Notes: generated by a model from the letters alone, not told the origin. A DNA stretch of 64,000 bases from Chaetoderma sp. LZ-2023a (GCA_034401795.1 CM067373.1:36181443-36245442); one strand, 5' to 3'; positions 11,057-24,900 are shown, numbered from the stretch's first letter. Program-made: numbers and translations.

Positions 11057-11560
11057 TGATGAAGCTGGTTAGCATCCGGTCTCGGGGTGATGGACCTTGA
11101 ACGAGAATGCCCTGCGGGAAACAAAAACCTGCTCCTAAGGCCGGTGGAACTCAATCATTCCGGTGGGGCCGTACGACCATTATCGCGAACATTAAACACA
11201 ATGGTCTCATCCCAAGAATTTGTGTCACCAGTATGCCTGTCCATAGCAATTTCGTGATCTATGGACTTACAAGATTTGATTTGGTGACCTAAAAATATAA
11301 GTCTATACAATGCGTTTACCTAAACAATTAAAAATATGCTAGATAAAACTACAGTAAGAGCATACGAAAATACGAGACATAGAGGCAGGTAGATGAACAT
11401 TTAAACATGGGGCTCCCAGAGGTACCACACAGACTCGTAGGTCCGCAGAGTTATCCCCACAAGGGAGGCTCCCGTACACGAGACATAGTTATTTAACTTA
11501 ATATAAGGTATTATACCTCTAAGCTGAAAGGAAGAAAGCTCTCTCAGACGAAAAAGTGGT
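11057..11560. other. Non-coding stretch
   Basis: No gene is supported. The first 200 bases (to about 11300) have ordinary composition; the remainder shows only short frames without recognisable motifs. Confidence 0.4.
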
Positions 11561-13420
11561 GTGCCTCACGTGGGCAGTACTCCTAGTGCTAGTTTGGGTG
11601 AGGAGTATTATCCTGGCATGGACCGTCATCGCTGAATCCTGGCGAGAGGCAAGTGCCTCGCACGGGCCTCCGTCTCGGGAAGGTGTCACCACGGCTTAAA
11701 GCGGGAGAAGAATAGTAGGCAAAAATGGGCCCACTCTAATATTTCAAACAAAAATGCTGTAGAAAGAAAAGACCATACCTAGTGAGATTATGACTATAGG
11801 GGTGCGTACTGTTTTACGTGAAGACGGAACGGAAGATTCCCGATGGATTCCTTCATCACCGTCTTATGTGATTCCTAATATGCTGACTTAGTAGTTGCTG
11901 CTTTATTTCTGCGGGCCTTCTGCTTTGCTTAATTCCTTTTAGTTGTTTTCAAAACAAGAATTAGTTTAGGCTGCAATTGGCCGATATCTACCTAGCTATT
12001 AGACATGGCTGTCACGGAGAACAGATGCGCTAGGACATCAATACTGTAGACAGCACTCATACATGTTACTTAGTAGGACCTCCGAACTGGGTAAGAATCC
12101 GGACATTCCACTTCGTAACCACATAAAACATTACTAAACATGGTTTACATTTCACAAAAGCATTAATAGGCCATCTCCCTTATCGTTATGGCGGGGGTAA
12201 GAGAGACGAATACACACCATAAATGTCCTTCCCACAAGAGCATGGCGGATCTAAATATCATGCCCAGACATTTTAACAGAATTCGGTGGGAATACGTATC
12301 TCGCCCGTCACCGGGTCCTATGGAACTAACCGTTTAACCTGTCGTTAGGTTTATATATACAAGTTGTCAGTTTTGCACTACGGTGTGGGGGGGATTGTCA
12401 GTAAATAAAATAATAATTACTACATGTGTTTTCGCAGTGATTTCCTACATTGGCTTAAAGTACTATCTACTAAGTATCCGAAGATACACGGGAGTGTATG
12501 TGATACCGCATCCTAGCCATCACCGCTCAGAAACCCCAATGGTTTCCCAGAGTCGGATCAGCCCATGGTGCGGATAGGGACATCCAAATAATTAAGAAGC
12601 CACAGGGCTGAGTGGAGCCTGAAGAGAGACAGAATTTTAGAGTTATGAGTCTTACCAGAGTGCGGGGCTAGATTATCACACTACCGGAAGAGAAGAGTAT
12701 ATTACACAGTATGTAATGAAGAAGGTGTCTCTAATCATTTTGACCCTATCCTATCGAGCTGTATATAGAACAGGTTAGTCAGTAGCATGTCAGGCTAAAC
12801 CAAGTCATAGCATGGACAGCGACCTCAGTGAAAAATTGTTGATGGCGGGAGAAAGTGCTGCATATATAAATGTTGCTGTATAGTGTTTCCTACATACACT
12901 GCAGTCTTATAATTTCTATGACTAAGCAAAACAAGTGAACGGATGGCCACTGGCCATATACATACATAATCTAACCAGAACAAACAATACGGTGTCAAAC
13001 GATTAAGATATATATATATTAATACAGGTTAACGAACCTACTATAGTGCGGTTAGCAACACATTGAAGAAAATGAGAATAACTATTAACAAATACAGAAA
13101 TTATAACTATCGGTCCTAAGACCATTATGGTTCCTTTTAGTCATCAGGACCGTTTTTACGGATACGATATAATTAACAAAACCTATATAGAGAAATAATT
13201 ATACTGTGAAGTATAGTTACTCGAATACTTGATAGTCATGCCCAAGTTAGGCTACTGTGTTACTGAAATTGACACGTCAATCCATAGTCGACGTGAGATG
13301 ATGCACTCTCCAGATCCCACAGGCTGGTTCCCGAAAGTTGGTTCCCACGAGCTGTTGTCCGCAAACAAGATTCCCGCAAGAACGTTCATGGCGGGGGAAG
13401 GACATCACTCAGCATTGTAA
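11560..13420 (-). repeat. Leader/LTR-like repeat, copy 2
   Basis: A diverged second copy of the 2290-4130 block in the same orientation, starting within the stretch that corresponds to the 5' coding edge of gag (CAAGTGCCTCGCACGGGCC near 11655) and ending in the TTCCC.CAGCTGG-like repeat cluster (about 13310-13385). No gag frame follows it here. It is either a decayed solo leader/LTR or the edge of a second insertion. A (TA)n tract lies inside at about 13010-13020. Confidence 0.55.
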
Positions 13421-13536
13421 ACCTAATAGAATGTCTAATGAGCAGTCAGCAAAAGATACGATGGTACTATGTGCCGAAGAATGTTCCCGTACACCGATGG
13501 CATGGATGGAAGGTGTAAACAACCCGTCACAAGCAG

Positions 13537-14046
13537 GGGGGGGGGGGGGGGGGGTTCAGAGTCAAATGAAGATACAAAACAAGGCTTCACGGTTCTGGGT
13601 ACGTCAACCAGCTCTGAAGACGCACCTGGCAGAGTTTAGTTGCTACAGTCGAAAGTTGAAAGAACCAACACAATGTGTGCAGCGGTGAAAGTAAATTCAA
13701 CCAAAACATTGTGAACCCCACATGCCGTCTCTGTCAGTTGAGTTCTGAAGATTATCAACACTTCTTGCTACACTGTCGTGCACTCCATCAGTATAGAAAT
13801 CAATATTTATCACTACTCAAGAAAACCATCATCGACCACCTTGGCGAGAATTCCTGGAAATATATCTCCAGTATAGAAGATCACCTCGTAAAACTTATTT
13901 TCGACTGTGCAAGTCTAGTCAGGGCTGGATTATTACCTAACAACTTCTCATTATTATGTGAATTGGAATGTATAACTAGAAAACTATGTTACAACCTGCA
14001 TTGCGGTAGAAGCTTCCTCTTTAACCAGCTTCCACAACAACATTAA
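13537..14046 (+). pseudogene. LINE-E 3' fragment: C-terminal zinc-knuckle domain
   Basis: After a run of about 18 G (13537-13554) a frame reads FWVRQPALKTHLAEF. From 13675 it continues in another frame with NPTCRLCQLSSEDYQHFLLHC. This is the C-x2-C..H-x3/4-C knuckle that ends many LINE RT proteins, followed by about 80 residues of helical tail. The RT itself is absent. It is a different subfamily from LINE-D, to judge from the divergent flanks. The frame ends 595 bases before the host gene start. Confidence 0.6.
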
Positions 14047-14640
14047 TCAACAGTAACTGCTGTTAACTGATATCCTGAATCAGAACTGTATTTATATATA
14101 ATTGTCCATGCATCTGGTGCTGAACAGTGTTTGTGTTGTTATCATTGAACTGAATTCGGACAACATAGTTAGCTAATCTATAATTGCGGACTAAAATTAC
14201 AATTATATAATGTTCATAAATCAAACTGTAGTTTACGTAACCACACATGTGGGTTATTCTAGCAAGAGGAGGGATATACGAACAACAACAACAAGGACAA
14301 GGACACGAATAAGAAAAAAAGTATCCAGTTTTTGCGTTTCGCTGTTATAGATTTTTTAATTTCGCTAATTGAATGAAAATACTGTCTCCATTTCATTATC
14401 AATCATTTGAGTGCCTCTTCTTAATACTATTCAACATTTGTAATATGCCTTTCCATCAGTTACCATATTTCGTAACATGTTTAATGTTAGTAAACAAATT
14501 GAATTATCTAGTTGTCAATGTCATCAAATTCAGTAGCTGCAATTGGAAGGCACAGTGAAATAACCTGTAATAAATAGTGTGTTGCTTTGAGGATTAAATT
14601 CCATATTTAATACTCTTAAATAGGAAAGTACTGGTCTAAG
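14047..14640 (+). promoter_or_regulatory. Upstream region and probable 5' UTR of the RMDN gene
   Basis: An AT-rich stretch with no gene. Immediately before the start codon is CTAAGATGGCG, a good Kozak context (A at -3, G at +4). No clear TATA box or CpG-rich core was recognised, so the transcription start cannot be placed; a 5' untranslated exon further upstream is possible. Confidence 0.35.
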
Positions 14641-14906
14641 ATGGCGTTCTTTAAGTCTAAATTTCCTATGTTCGTTGCATTTGGAGCCGGCCTCTTAGTT
14701 GGTGGTAGCATCTCATTTCTGTATGCAAAGTACACAGCCAGACTCTTGCAAGAACTTGCTCGATTATCAGTTGCAGTAGCTGAACTGAGGAAAGAGCTGG
14801 CAGATTGGAAAGCTGGCCAACCTGCGTCTAAAAAAACAGGTTATTATTCAGTACAGGCCAGTAGTGGTGATGATGATGATGACGAATTTGAAGAAGCATA
14901 TGGCGG
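14641..14906 (+). CDS. RMDN3: RMDN exon 1 (membrane anchor and acidic tract)
   Basis: Starts at the ATG in Kozak context and encodes 88 codons plus two bases. It carries the hydrophobic anchor, a Leu/Glu-rich helix ([19 protein letters not shown]) and [13 protein letters not shown]. The donor is GCGG|GTAATT; the two leftover bases join the first base of exon 2 to make Gly. Reading on past the donor meets TAA at once, supporting a splice here. Confidence 0.88.
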
Positions 14907-15883
14907 GTAATTATTATTTTTTTGGAATCAAAACCCTTAATAAATATAAGATTGAATTGATCTGTTCATGGTTTACTGGTATCAGCGCTACCGATAAGGC
15001 GCATACAAGCGTACTGTATGCATAGAAATCATCCATGTACGCAACCATTTAAATGTTCATGCGTACCATGTATGCATCATTTGAATACAGTACGCATCAG
15101 TCTATTAAACTGCCCGTACTGGCCTGTTGCCATTATCAAATATAGCCTACTCAATTACACGAAGGGTAATCAACACACTAGTTACATACTATGACATACC
15201 AATGATATAAGCACTTGTAAAAGCCATGCCTATATTACTATCATTAAACGGTATGATTTCCATCTCTGCAAGAGGGTATTCTTTTCTTTATTACAAGACC
15301 TACATATGTGCACCTATTGGTGTGTCAATGGAAAAAAAATCGGTCAACTTATACAGTAGCTGTCATAATCTCATAACCATGATAAGTTCGACCCAGACCA
15401 TAAACGGACCCAGACCATAATCGACGACAACTATATAATCTGAGTTTGTCTTTCACAAACTTTGAATCTCCATGAAGGCATATCTAATATGGCATTTGTA
15501 ATTAAGGATAATATATGAGTGGAGATGGAAGATTTTTCAATTGTTAATATTTCATTATATATGGCAAAATATACAGAAATATTAGTAAAAATGTGTTCTT
15601 TCACACTAATTTTAATGGGAGAGGTTATTATAGCCAAAACTTTTAATATGAAATTTACAACAATTTCTGTAGGTAGGCTAAAGCATTAATCTGCCAATAA
15701 CAACTGCAAGTTCCCTTTACCTGATTAATTCACTGGCAAATATTAAAAGTTCTGCACTCTTATTCAATTATTTATTGGCACAATTCTAGATACAAAGATA
15801 TAGCCAGACATGCAGTGACAGTATACATAATGTACATTACGAGACAGTAGAAATAATGGATATAATTATATTTAAAGCAATGG

Positions 15884-15926
<43 letters not shown>

Positions 15927-18900
15927 TATGTACATAGCACAGAACAGTATGTATGCATGCTTCAGCCATCGCCTTGACAGACAGAATACCCAGATAACGC
16001 AGGTCACTAGGACATTACCAGGCCATATTGACCGTGTAATAGCCCAGAATCGGCGCCATCCGGCTACACATGCATAGAGTAGAGATCTGAGCGGATCTTA
16101 AAAAGTTAAGAAGTTAAAAAGTTATCCACTACCCATTGTGAGTGTACATTTGATTGTGACGTTAGAGGCATTATGACGTGATTAATAATGGGTTTGTAGA
16201 TAACTTTTCTGGTCGTGGACGATTGATTTACCCTTTAGCGCCTAAATTTATTCCAGAAAATTTAAGTATTTGATCTTTGAATGTCCGTTTGCAGGCCAAG
16301 AGAAGACCACTTTTTAAAAGTTACCACTGGAATGACTGGCCTGGTTATCAGGCCAGTCATTCCAGTTGTAAATTTCCAAAGTTGGTCTTCTGGTCCGCAA
16401 ATGGGCATTCCTCCGGACCTTCAAGGAGGCAGGTTTTGACCGTTGTCGTCTCTAAAGGATTAAATTACAAACAGTTACATGCGTGCACACGGGATCAGGT
16501 ACTGAGGCCAATTGATGGGCCAGAAGTTGGATTTAAGCAGTTGTCACGAGCAGTTAAGCATATGTTGACATACTCGATGACTAGTTTCGATATTTCGCAG
16601 TCACCATTGTTATATGACATTAAAAATTCAAATTTTGTACAATTGTCTAGAGAGTTGAAACTGGTGAATAAGTTGAGTTTCTTAAAGAAACTGTCTCTCT
16701 CTTGGCAGTAGTAGGGGCAGTCCATTAAGAAGTGTTTCTCGTCCTCAACTAGGTTTTGGTTGCAAATCATGCAGAATCGCATATTTGGTGGGACCCTTGG
16801 AGTTTTATGCCTGTCTACTTCAATTTGTAGAGTGTGTGCGCTAATACGCAGCTTAGAGAAATTTCTTCATTTTGAAAAATTCTTTTCACTCAACAGATAG
16901 TTTTCGATTGAAAGGCTATGCGTAAAAGATTTGTAGCACCTTAACTTAGAGCCAGAATTAGAGGTCACCGAGGTATTTCTATTGATGTAGTCGTGCCAAT
17001 TGTTGGCATAATTCAATCTAACAGATTTGCTCAGGATGGAAACCGGTTTTTTAATTTTCTTGGAACCATGGTTATCCCAAACACCAGCACAATCAAACTT
17101 ATGCCACAAGTCTTTCATGTAGGTATCCCAGTTACTGGTTTTATCATGCAAAGTGTGACAGGAAAGGTATGCTTGATAAACAAGGGACGATGCTGGTTTC
17201 TCAAGGATTCTAAGCCAATATGTGGCAGATTGAGTCAACATACTGACCAGTAAAGGATACTGACCCAACTCCCCTCTTACCGCTGCATTTGTGGACTTCC
17301 TATTGACCCCATTGACTTCATTACAACCTTTTCACCTGGGACTTTCTCACTAAGGCTAATCAGATTCTGTGCATTCTGTCCCTTTAAGTAGAATGGGGCC
17401 CAAACCTCCTTACAGTAGCTAATGATTGGGATGATCAGTGTACGGATCAGTCTAAAGGCAATTAAAATGTTTTCCCGTACGTTAAGCGCTTTGAGTTTAA
17501 AGAGTGCTTTTAGGGCCTGATCTTTGAGCCTCTCACATGCGCTGTTAAATATACCAGACGGGGTAAAAACAATGCCTAAGTAACAGTAGGATTGCACAAT
17601 TTCAACGCTGGATGATTTGAAAGTGAATGTGAATCTTCTAATGACCTTACCACCCTTGTTAAAGATGATAATTTTTGTTTTTGATAAGTTAACGGTCAGG
17701 TTCCATTTGTCACAATAATCACCTAATTGGTTTAGTGCTCGTTGTAGTCCATGAGGACTATGCGACACAATGGCCAGATCATCAGCAAACATCAAGCAAC
17801 TTATGGAAGTATTGCATAGGTAGACAGGGTCGCATTCCTTGTCAAAGATGGCCGGAAGGTCACTGATGAAAATATTGAATAACAAAGGACTCAGAACACA
17901 GCCCTGTTTAACACCTACACTCGAAGAAATGTAATTACTATGTCCATTCTCAAGTTTCATAGCATATTGAACACTAGAATACATATTCTGAATTATATTT
18001 AGAAAATTACCACCTATTTCTGATTGAAGAAGCTTAAAAATTAAGGCTCTTCTGAAAACTGTGTCAAAGGCCGATTTGAAATCAACAAAACAACAGAAAA
18101 CATATTGTTTTGAAAATCAAGTTGACGTATTTGTCAATGATTGATTTCAGAGTCAATATATGATCCGCCGTTTGTGAATTGACCCTGTAGCCAATTTGGC
18201 ATTGCAGGACAAGGTTGTTGATATCAGAAAATTTCACATGCCTATGATGTAACACACTGCAGAAAAGTTTGCAGAGATTGCTTCCAATTGCAATACCCCT
18301 ATAGTTCTCAGGTGCAAATATGTCACCTTTTTTATGGATAGGGTTTAAAAGGTTGCATCGCCAGGTGTCCAGAAATTCACCAGACAGGAGGATCTGGTTA
18401 AATAGCTTCTGCAGGATTGGAAGAAAATAGTTGTGGCCTGCCTTTAGCATCTCATTGAGGATCAAGTCTAAACCACATGCTTTGCCATTTTTTAGCTTGG
18501 TGATACAGCGTGAAATTTCGTCAGTGGTTATAGCAAAATTTAGCTCATTAAAGATCTTGTTTTTGTTCGCTGAAATGAAGCCATCCGTAATATTATCAAA
18601 ATTGTTATCTGGTTTTTGTGGAGCTTCATTTAGCAGTTTATTGAAATGTGCTACCCAATCTGAACAGGGGATTGGGTTGTTTTTAGTTTTTGTGTCAAAA
18701 TCTCTGAGGTTGTCGAAAAGTTTCCAAAAGGTTTTAGGGTTTCTAGTATGGATTGATTCCATTTGATTCAGAATTTGTTGTTTGTAAAGAGTTTTCTTAT
18801 TTGAGATCAACTTCTTGAGTCTTTTCCTTTTCCGTCGGAAATCACTCAAGATAGATTGATCAAATGGATGATTCCTGAGTTTGCGTGATAACTGCTTATG

Positions 18901-21900
18901 TTCCTTGTTCACTACTCTACAGTCATCATCATACCATTTCTTTGGTTTTGGGTTTTTTGGTTGTTGATGGCTTGTCTAATGCCCGCTATTTTTGCCCCAC
19001 CAATAATAACATCGGTAACTGACTGAGCTAGCTCATTGCTGTTATCCATGCCATGACCAGTTAATACAGCACAAATTTTAGATTTGGTTTCAGGCTTAAC
19101 GAGAGCTTGCATATACATAACCTCATCGAGTTTGCCCCATCTGAACTTGGGGATAGGTGGGTTAGGACAATCATGGTGTGCACGCATGTACTCATATTGT
19201 CCAGTTCTTGAGACAGCTGATAGCATACAATGGATAGAGAAATTTGTAATAGTATGTACAAAAAAGCATTCAACATTATTTAAAAAGTTTGTAGAAGTTA
19301 ACATATAGTCTATTAGGCTTGGATTACCGCGGTAACTAAAACATGTACAGTGGCCAAAGTAATCACCCAAGCTTCTCCCGTTCAGTATACGCACAATGGC
19401 AGATTTACATAGTGATAATAATAGCTCACCATGTTTGTCTACTTTGTGGGCATCTTGATTATTTCGTGGGAGAACAGTGTCGCAGACATAATCTGGTTGG
19501 GTGTCTGCAATTGGAGTGTTTTGATCGAGACAAAAATCTTGATCGCAGGCAGTGCGAGCATTGAAATCGCCACAAATGAAACAATTTCCTAATTTGGAAT
19601 AGTGGGCGATATCAGTTTCAAGTAGGCCAAAGATGTCATCACCGCTATCAGCAAATTTTGATCCTGATGGGCTCATATAAACAATGGCAATGTATAAATT
19701 TTGTTTCATGCCAAAAAAGGAATTGGATAATTGCAGCCAGAGAATTTCACTGTTTTTAATAGGCATAAATTTAATGCCGGCACAAATTGCTTTCTTGATA
19801 CAAACAGCGATTCCGCCAAAATGCCTTTTAGTGTTTGCTGATTTAGGCCTTTTGTTGGATTTAATTAGGTAATCTGGTAATGATGCATGTAGTAAAGGAA
19901 TGTCAGAGTTACTACAATGCGTTTCTGCCAACCCTATTATGTCGTATGACTTTATCATATCCAAAAGGTCAGGGTCATCTAGCTTGGATGATCTTTGGCC
20001 ACTGCTTCTAGTGAAAACACCGTCAATGTTCCAAAAAGCGAGAGACACACGGTTCTCCTTGGACATATTGATACTTATATATATATATAACCAGCAAAAT
20101 AAGCAAATTAAATTGTGACAAATAATCAGGTTATGTACAGGGACATATTTTACCCGGATATTGGGACTCAGTGGCCAGAACGGGCCGATGCTAGGATGAT
20201 ATCATTACAGCATCGGCCAGTCACCGGATCAGTAATCAACATCGTTCCGGGACGTTTTCAACCATATAAGTCAAATAGAGCATATTCTCAATGATACTAG
20301 GAGTATTCAATTACAAGCAGATCAATCATGCTGGTCTGGTAGGTTGATGCTGTTTGCCAGGGTTGCTAAGGCCGACCAAGCAATACTGTTTCTTTCGCTG
20401 AAAGTACATTTACTGGAGTGGAAATTCTCACCCCTTGACCAATAAAGGTGCACATACACAGGAAAATGCTCGAAAATAACCCGATCCAAGCCGCTTATTT
20501 TCAGAGGCCCAAACCGCAGGTCCATGTGCAAGGAAACAAATTAAATCCCAACACGTGACGACTCCCTCACGCATCAATCAATACAACCTCGTAAGTTGCC
20601 AAACCGAATCAGAGGCTTGTGCCTCTAATTCAATTCTACAAACCAATAAAATGCATTAACCAATACGTAATGAAATCGCCACCAGTCAAAATCCCATCCG
20701 ATTCATCACACATAGACCCAAAATCCAAGCCTCTAAACGTACACGACCCAAATACTTTCACCCTCACGCACCCCGGTGTACATGTGCACCTCCAAGTGGT
20801 GACAATTTGGATTCAGCAAAAAAGGATTATATAATAGGAGTACACACGCACGCATGTACACTGCCCGTCTATGCATTATATTTGTTAATAAATAAATAAA
20901 TATAATAATAATAATTGCTATAATAATAATAATAATAATAATAATAGCTAAAATGATGATTGCAATGATAATAATAATAATGATAATGATAGCTATAATG
21001 GTAATTGCAATAATAATAATAGTAATAATAATAATGATAATAATAGCTATAATGATAATTGCAATAATAATAAAAGGCTTAACCCTTTCCTGACAAATCC
21101 GACCAAAACATTTGTCTTGTGGGATGACCATTTACAGGCCAAGAGAACAATAATTCTTGATACTTCACCACTGGAATGACCGGAGCCAGTCATTCCAGCA
21201 GTGAAATAAAAGAAAACAAAAAAAAACAACCAATACTCTCCTCTCGGCCTGCAAATGGACATTTAGTTGGCAAATATTCAAATTTCATGGGGGGAAAAGG
21301 GTTAATGGATATTGTGTTTTAATGCATAATCGTGCTAGCCGAAGACATGCTTTCATTGATTCCATTATCATCAATTATAGGATTACTTGTATAAATAGTG
21401 AGCCAACCCCTGTGATGCTGAATCGAAATGTCTTTACGTTAATTTACAAGAAATGAAAGGCGAGATGGCTGTGCATATGGTGAATGGTGAGATTACTGTA
21501 ATAGAATCAACCCTAGATAAACCACTCACAATATGTACACCATTAGCTATCTATCTAAATCAAAAATAGTCAATTCAGACATTTCAGCACACCACACACA
21601 AGGGTTAAATTTAACCACTTATATACAAATTCACTTTTTCCTGAAATGGTAAGCATGGATTAGACCTCTGAACAGGGAGGTTAATCCAAGATCGCTACTG
21701 TCATTAGTTGATGTTTGGGTAGGCCTAGAGCTAGTTGTGTGTGGCTTTATGGGCCTAGTATATGTGTGAGATTTTGGAGCATTATTCCGGTGCTGTACGG
21801 GTCGTTGGTGGTTCGCACGACTGTCCTGCACATCGTATTCTCCATAAGCTTTTAGACCATGAATTGGATTGAGTTGAGTCTTGAAGTTTCTTATTAGTTG

Positions 21901-24900
21901 CGCGAGACCAAATTTAGTTAGGTGGACACCATCACTGCCATACAGGGAGTTGTTCATGGAACGAAGTGAGTCCTGACAGATGATGTTTACACCTAAAGTG
22001 TGGAGAAATTCATTGTAGTGCATTGTTTTGTTATTGTAAGCCGCAGATTTGTCATAAGAAGCAAGTCGTCGGGGCAATGCTTCTGAAACGCAGATTTCAG
22101 CACCTGAAAAATGGTGCTTACACAGGTCAACAAGCTCGGATGTTGCTTCTTGACATGCTTCTAGTGAGTCTTGCCTTAGGTTGTTGTCAGCCGCATGCAA
22201 AACTACACACTTTGCTTTAACAACACTTGTTTTTACATGGTTTTGGGCACCTTTTAGGGTTTTTTCGTCTAGGCTTACCACTTGGCACTTTTTGAAGCGG
22301 TACATTTTATTGGGGTCAATGTGCTTAACGTGGGAATTCCCTATAATAAGCACATCAAGCGCACATGTGCTAGACGGATTGACACTCGAAGTATGTACAC
22401 TACCTGGACTGAATTGGTTGCGCCTGTTATCCGAGTGGATCGGTGCAACAGTTGGTTGCCTCTTGGGTTTACCTGTTGCAGAAGCATGCCTGTTGATTTC
22501 GGGTTTGTTGTTTGGTCTCACTGGGGTGTCCGACTTAGACCAACTGTCATCTAAGTCAAGCACCTCAAATTGATTGTGATGTACAACGTTAGCAGCACTA
22601 CGATTTGAATATTGCCTAGTGGAAGCGCGAGATGGTGTATCGGATGTGTTTTCGGACATAACACTTTTAGGCACCATGTCATTCCTGAGCGAGTCGACCT
22701 TAGAATGGGCGCTAGATATGCTGTCATGTAGCTGAGCGAATTGTGATGTCGTTCTGTCAAGCCTTTGTCGAGTTTCTTCTAAGGACTTCATATGCAATGC
22801 CATTTGTGTGCTATCCTTAACCTGGTCACATTCCAAAGCCTTATTGATACTTCGGAGAGAAAGTATTTCACATTTTAGTGCTAGCTTGTCATCCTGGAGT
22901 GTTTGACAAAGCGATTCACGATCGGAAAGTGACGCTTTTAGTTCTGAAATTGACACTTAGTTCTGTACAGGATTCGCACTTGTTGACATTCAAGAACTTA
23001 ACAATGTCAGAGGTGAGCGATGACACCGATGTTTCTAGTAGCTCAATGCGCTTGGATTTTAATATAAGCTGGCTTCGCAGGTCTTGGTTGTCCTTCTTCA
23101 TATTGCTAAGCTCGTTTGTAAAAACTTCATTCCGTAAACGTGTATTTTCATGTGGACTGCACAAGTCTTTCCACTAGCTTGGACTCAATGTCACGAATGG
23201 CTGATTGGAAATCTGTCACTGATTTGAGCTGATTCACTGTCTCGTTTAGAGTGCTTAGTAGGGCATTGTTCGATTCACATTCCACTTGTTTAGGCATGTG
23301 AGGAGAAATTGGAGCAGTCTGTATCTCTTCACTGGATTCGTTTGGTAGGTTTTCTGTCATGGTGGCTATATGACAGCAGATAGTTTCTAAATCAGTACCT
23401 ACACTGGCATCACTATATAGAGTTGAAGTAGTTTGCGAAGCTATGTCGTATGCTCTCTGGGAGTTTGGAATGATAGTTGAGCAGATCGACGCCAGCCTAC
23501 ATTTAGTGATTTTTTCCATGAAATCGTTTGCTACAGTGACACAGTTAGTGCAGTGGGAGCTCCGAGATGTACTGCAGAGCAAATATAGTTGATATGGTGG
23601 CAAATCGGAACAAGTATAGTGCAACCACTTGCCGCACTTATCACAGGCTATCATTTCATTGGAGTCTGCGTTCACACTGGGAACAGCTTGATATAGTCAT
23701 AGGATCCTGATCCTGATCGGCGGTGTCAATGATCTGAGGGGAGCATGGACGTACGCCTGATGAGTTATTGTCATCCAAGGTCTGTTGAGAATTTGGTCGA
23801 GTTTCTAGAGGCTACTTTGAAGCACCCTTGTTAGCAAGAGCATCCGCTCCTTCGTTGCCTGGATCACCCGAGTGGCCCTTGACGTGGACCCAGTCTACTT
23901 CAACTTCCTCACACAATGTAGAAAGGCGTAGCCATAAGTCATGGTTTTTTCGACTGTCAAAATCTGGGCATTTCCTCCATTCTACTAAGTGACAACTGAT
24001 CCCTTGTACAAGATAATCGCTGTCGGACCTAACACAGATGCTGGTAATGTTAGCACTGATAGCCTGCTCTAGAGCAATGATTGCTGCGTAGAGTTCCGCC
24101 CGATTGTTTGTTGGCTGATGATTGTCCTGTGGCAATGGCATGCTACAGTTTCTGGAGTCATTCAGCCCCCCCAGAAAATGCCATATCCACCCATAGCGCC
24201 ATAATGGCCATTTTTGTGACAAGCACCATCCACGTTCACTGTGGGGATAGGTTCCATGTTGGACTGAACTGAGTTTCTGGATGATTTGCGCGTCTGGTTT
24301 GCAGGGAGGTGGTATCGTGATACCATGTTTCTCACAGTAGTTGATTAGGCTTGTGTGGATAGACGGATCATCTCTGGTGTATATGTTAATCGATTCATGA
24401 TTATAATTCGAAATGTTCATGAATTCGATGGCCTTGTTGAGTGACTCGAAACTACGGTGTTTGGCTCCGGAGTACCCTTTGACACTTTCCTGGCAGATGT
24501 CCCAATGGTCGAATAAACCACATGGTGTTCCTTGCACTACTGCATAATATTCACAAGCCACTTTCCTAGGTAATTGTTCATCTGACATTGTGAATTATTA
24601 GAATTGGCCAAATTAGATAGTCGTGATAAATAGCTTGTTTACTACGCTAATTATGGCAATTTATGTTAAAACAACAACAAACGCTACCAACACTGTTAAC
24701 AATTCAAATTTACAAATACTTAAATTTGTGAATAGTAGAAAGGCTCTACTGTTGTCTCAAGCGAGCTTGCACAATATTTTAATTGTCAACGTCCACAAAA
24801 ATTTCACGAAAAATTGGAAATCCCGGAAACATATAACAAAAGTCATCGTTATCATATTAGTCATGTTGATACGAAAATTGGTAGATTCACGAAATGTTTT

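Larger units (their letters stand above)
20067..21630. other. LINE-B inter-ORF region with later insertions
   Basis: No ORF is supported. A strong stem of GGCCGATGCT..AGCATCGGCC type lies at about 20183-20221. An AAT/GAT-rich microsatellite covers about 20890-21075 and a hairpin MITE 21079-21304. These insertions account for at least 400 of the 1,560 bases separating the two ORFs. Confidence 0.5.
16465..24600 (-). mobile_element. LINE-B: near full-length non-LTR retrotransposon with a 5' RNase H1 ORF
   Basis: On the minus strand, 5' to 3': RNase H1 with hybrid-binding domain (24588-23812), PHD finger, coiled coil and SGNH esterase (about 23760-21631), APE endonuclease (20066-18912), reverse transcriptase (18912-17277), and a C-terminal domain with zinc knuckle (17268-16495). 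The parts are collinear and on one strand. The 1.56-kb gap between esterase and endonuclease is partly explained by a hairpin MITE (21079-21304) and an AAT-type microsatellite. A few frameshifts separate the ORFs. The PHD/SGNH first ORF is typical of CR1-like LINEs; the leading RNase H1 is not typical of any LINE I know. Confidence 0.75.

Noticed and set aside
13338..13688. 116-residue plus-strand ORF with a poly-Gly run
   Set aside because: It crosses from the LTR-like repeat through an 18-G homopolymer into a LINE scrap; no coherent protein.
23812..24588. RNase H1 as the functional host RNASEH1 gene
   Set aside because: Intronless, with two frame slips, no mitochondrial leader, and tightly placed in a LINE on the LINE strand.
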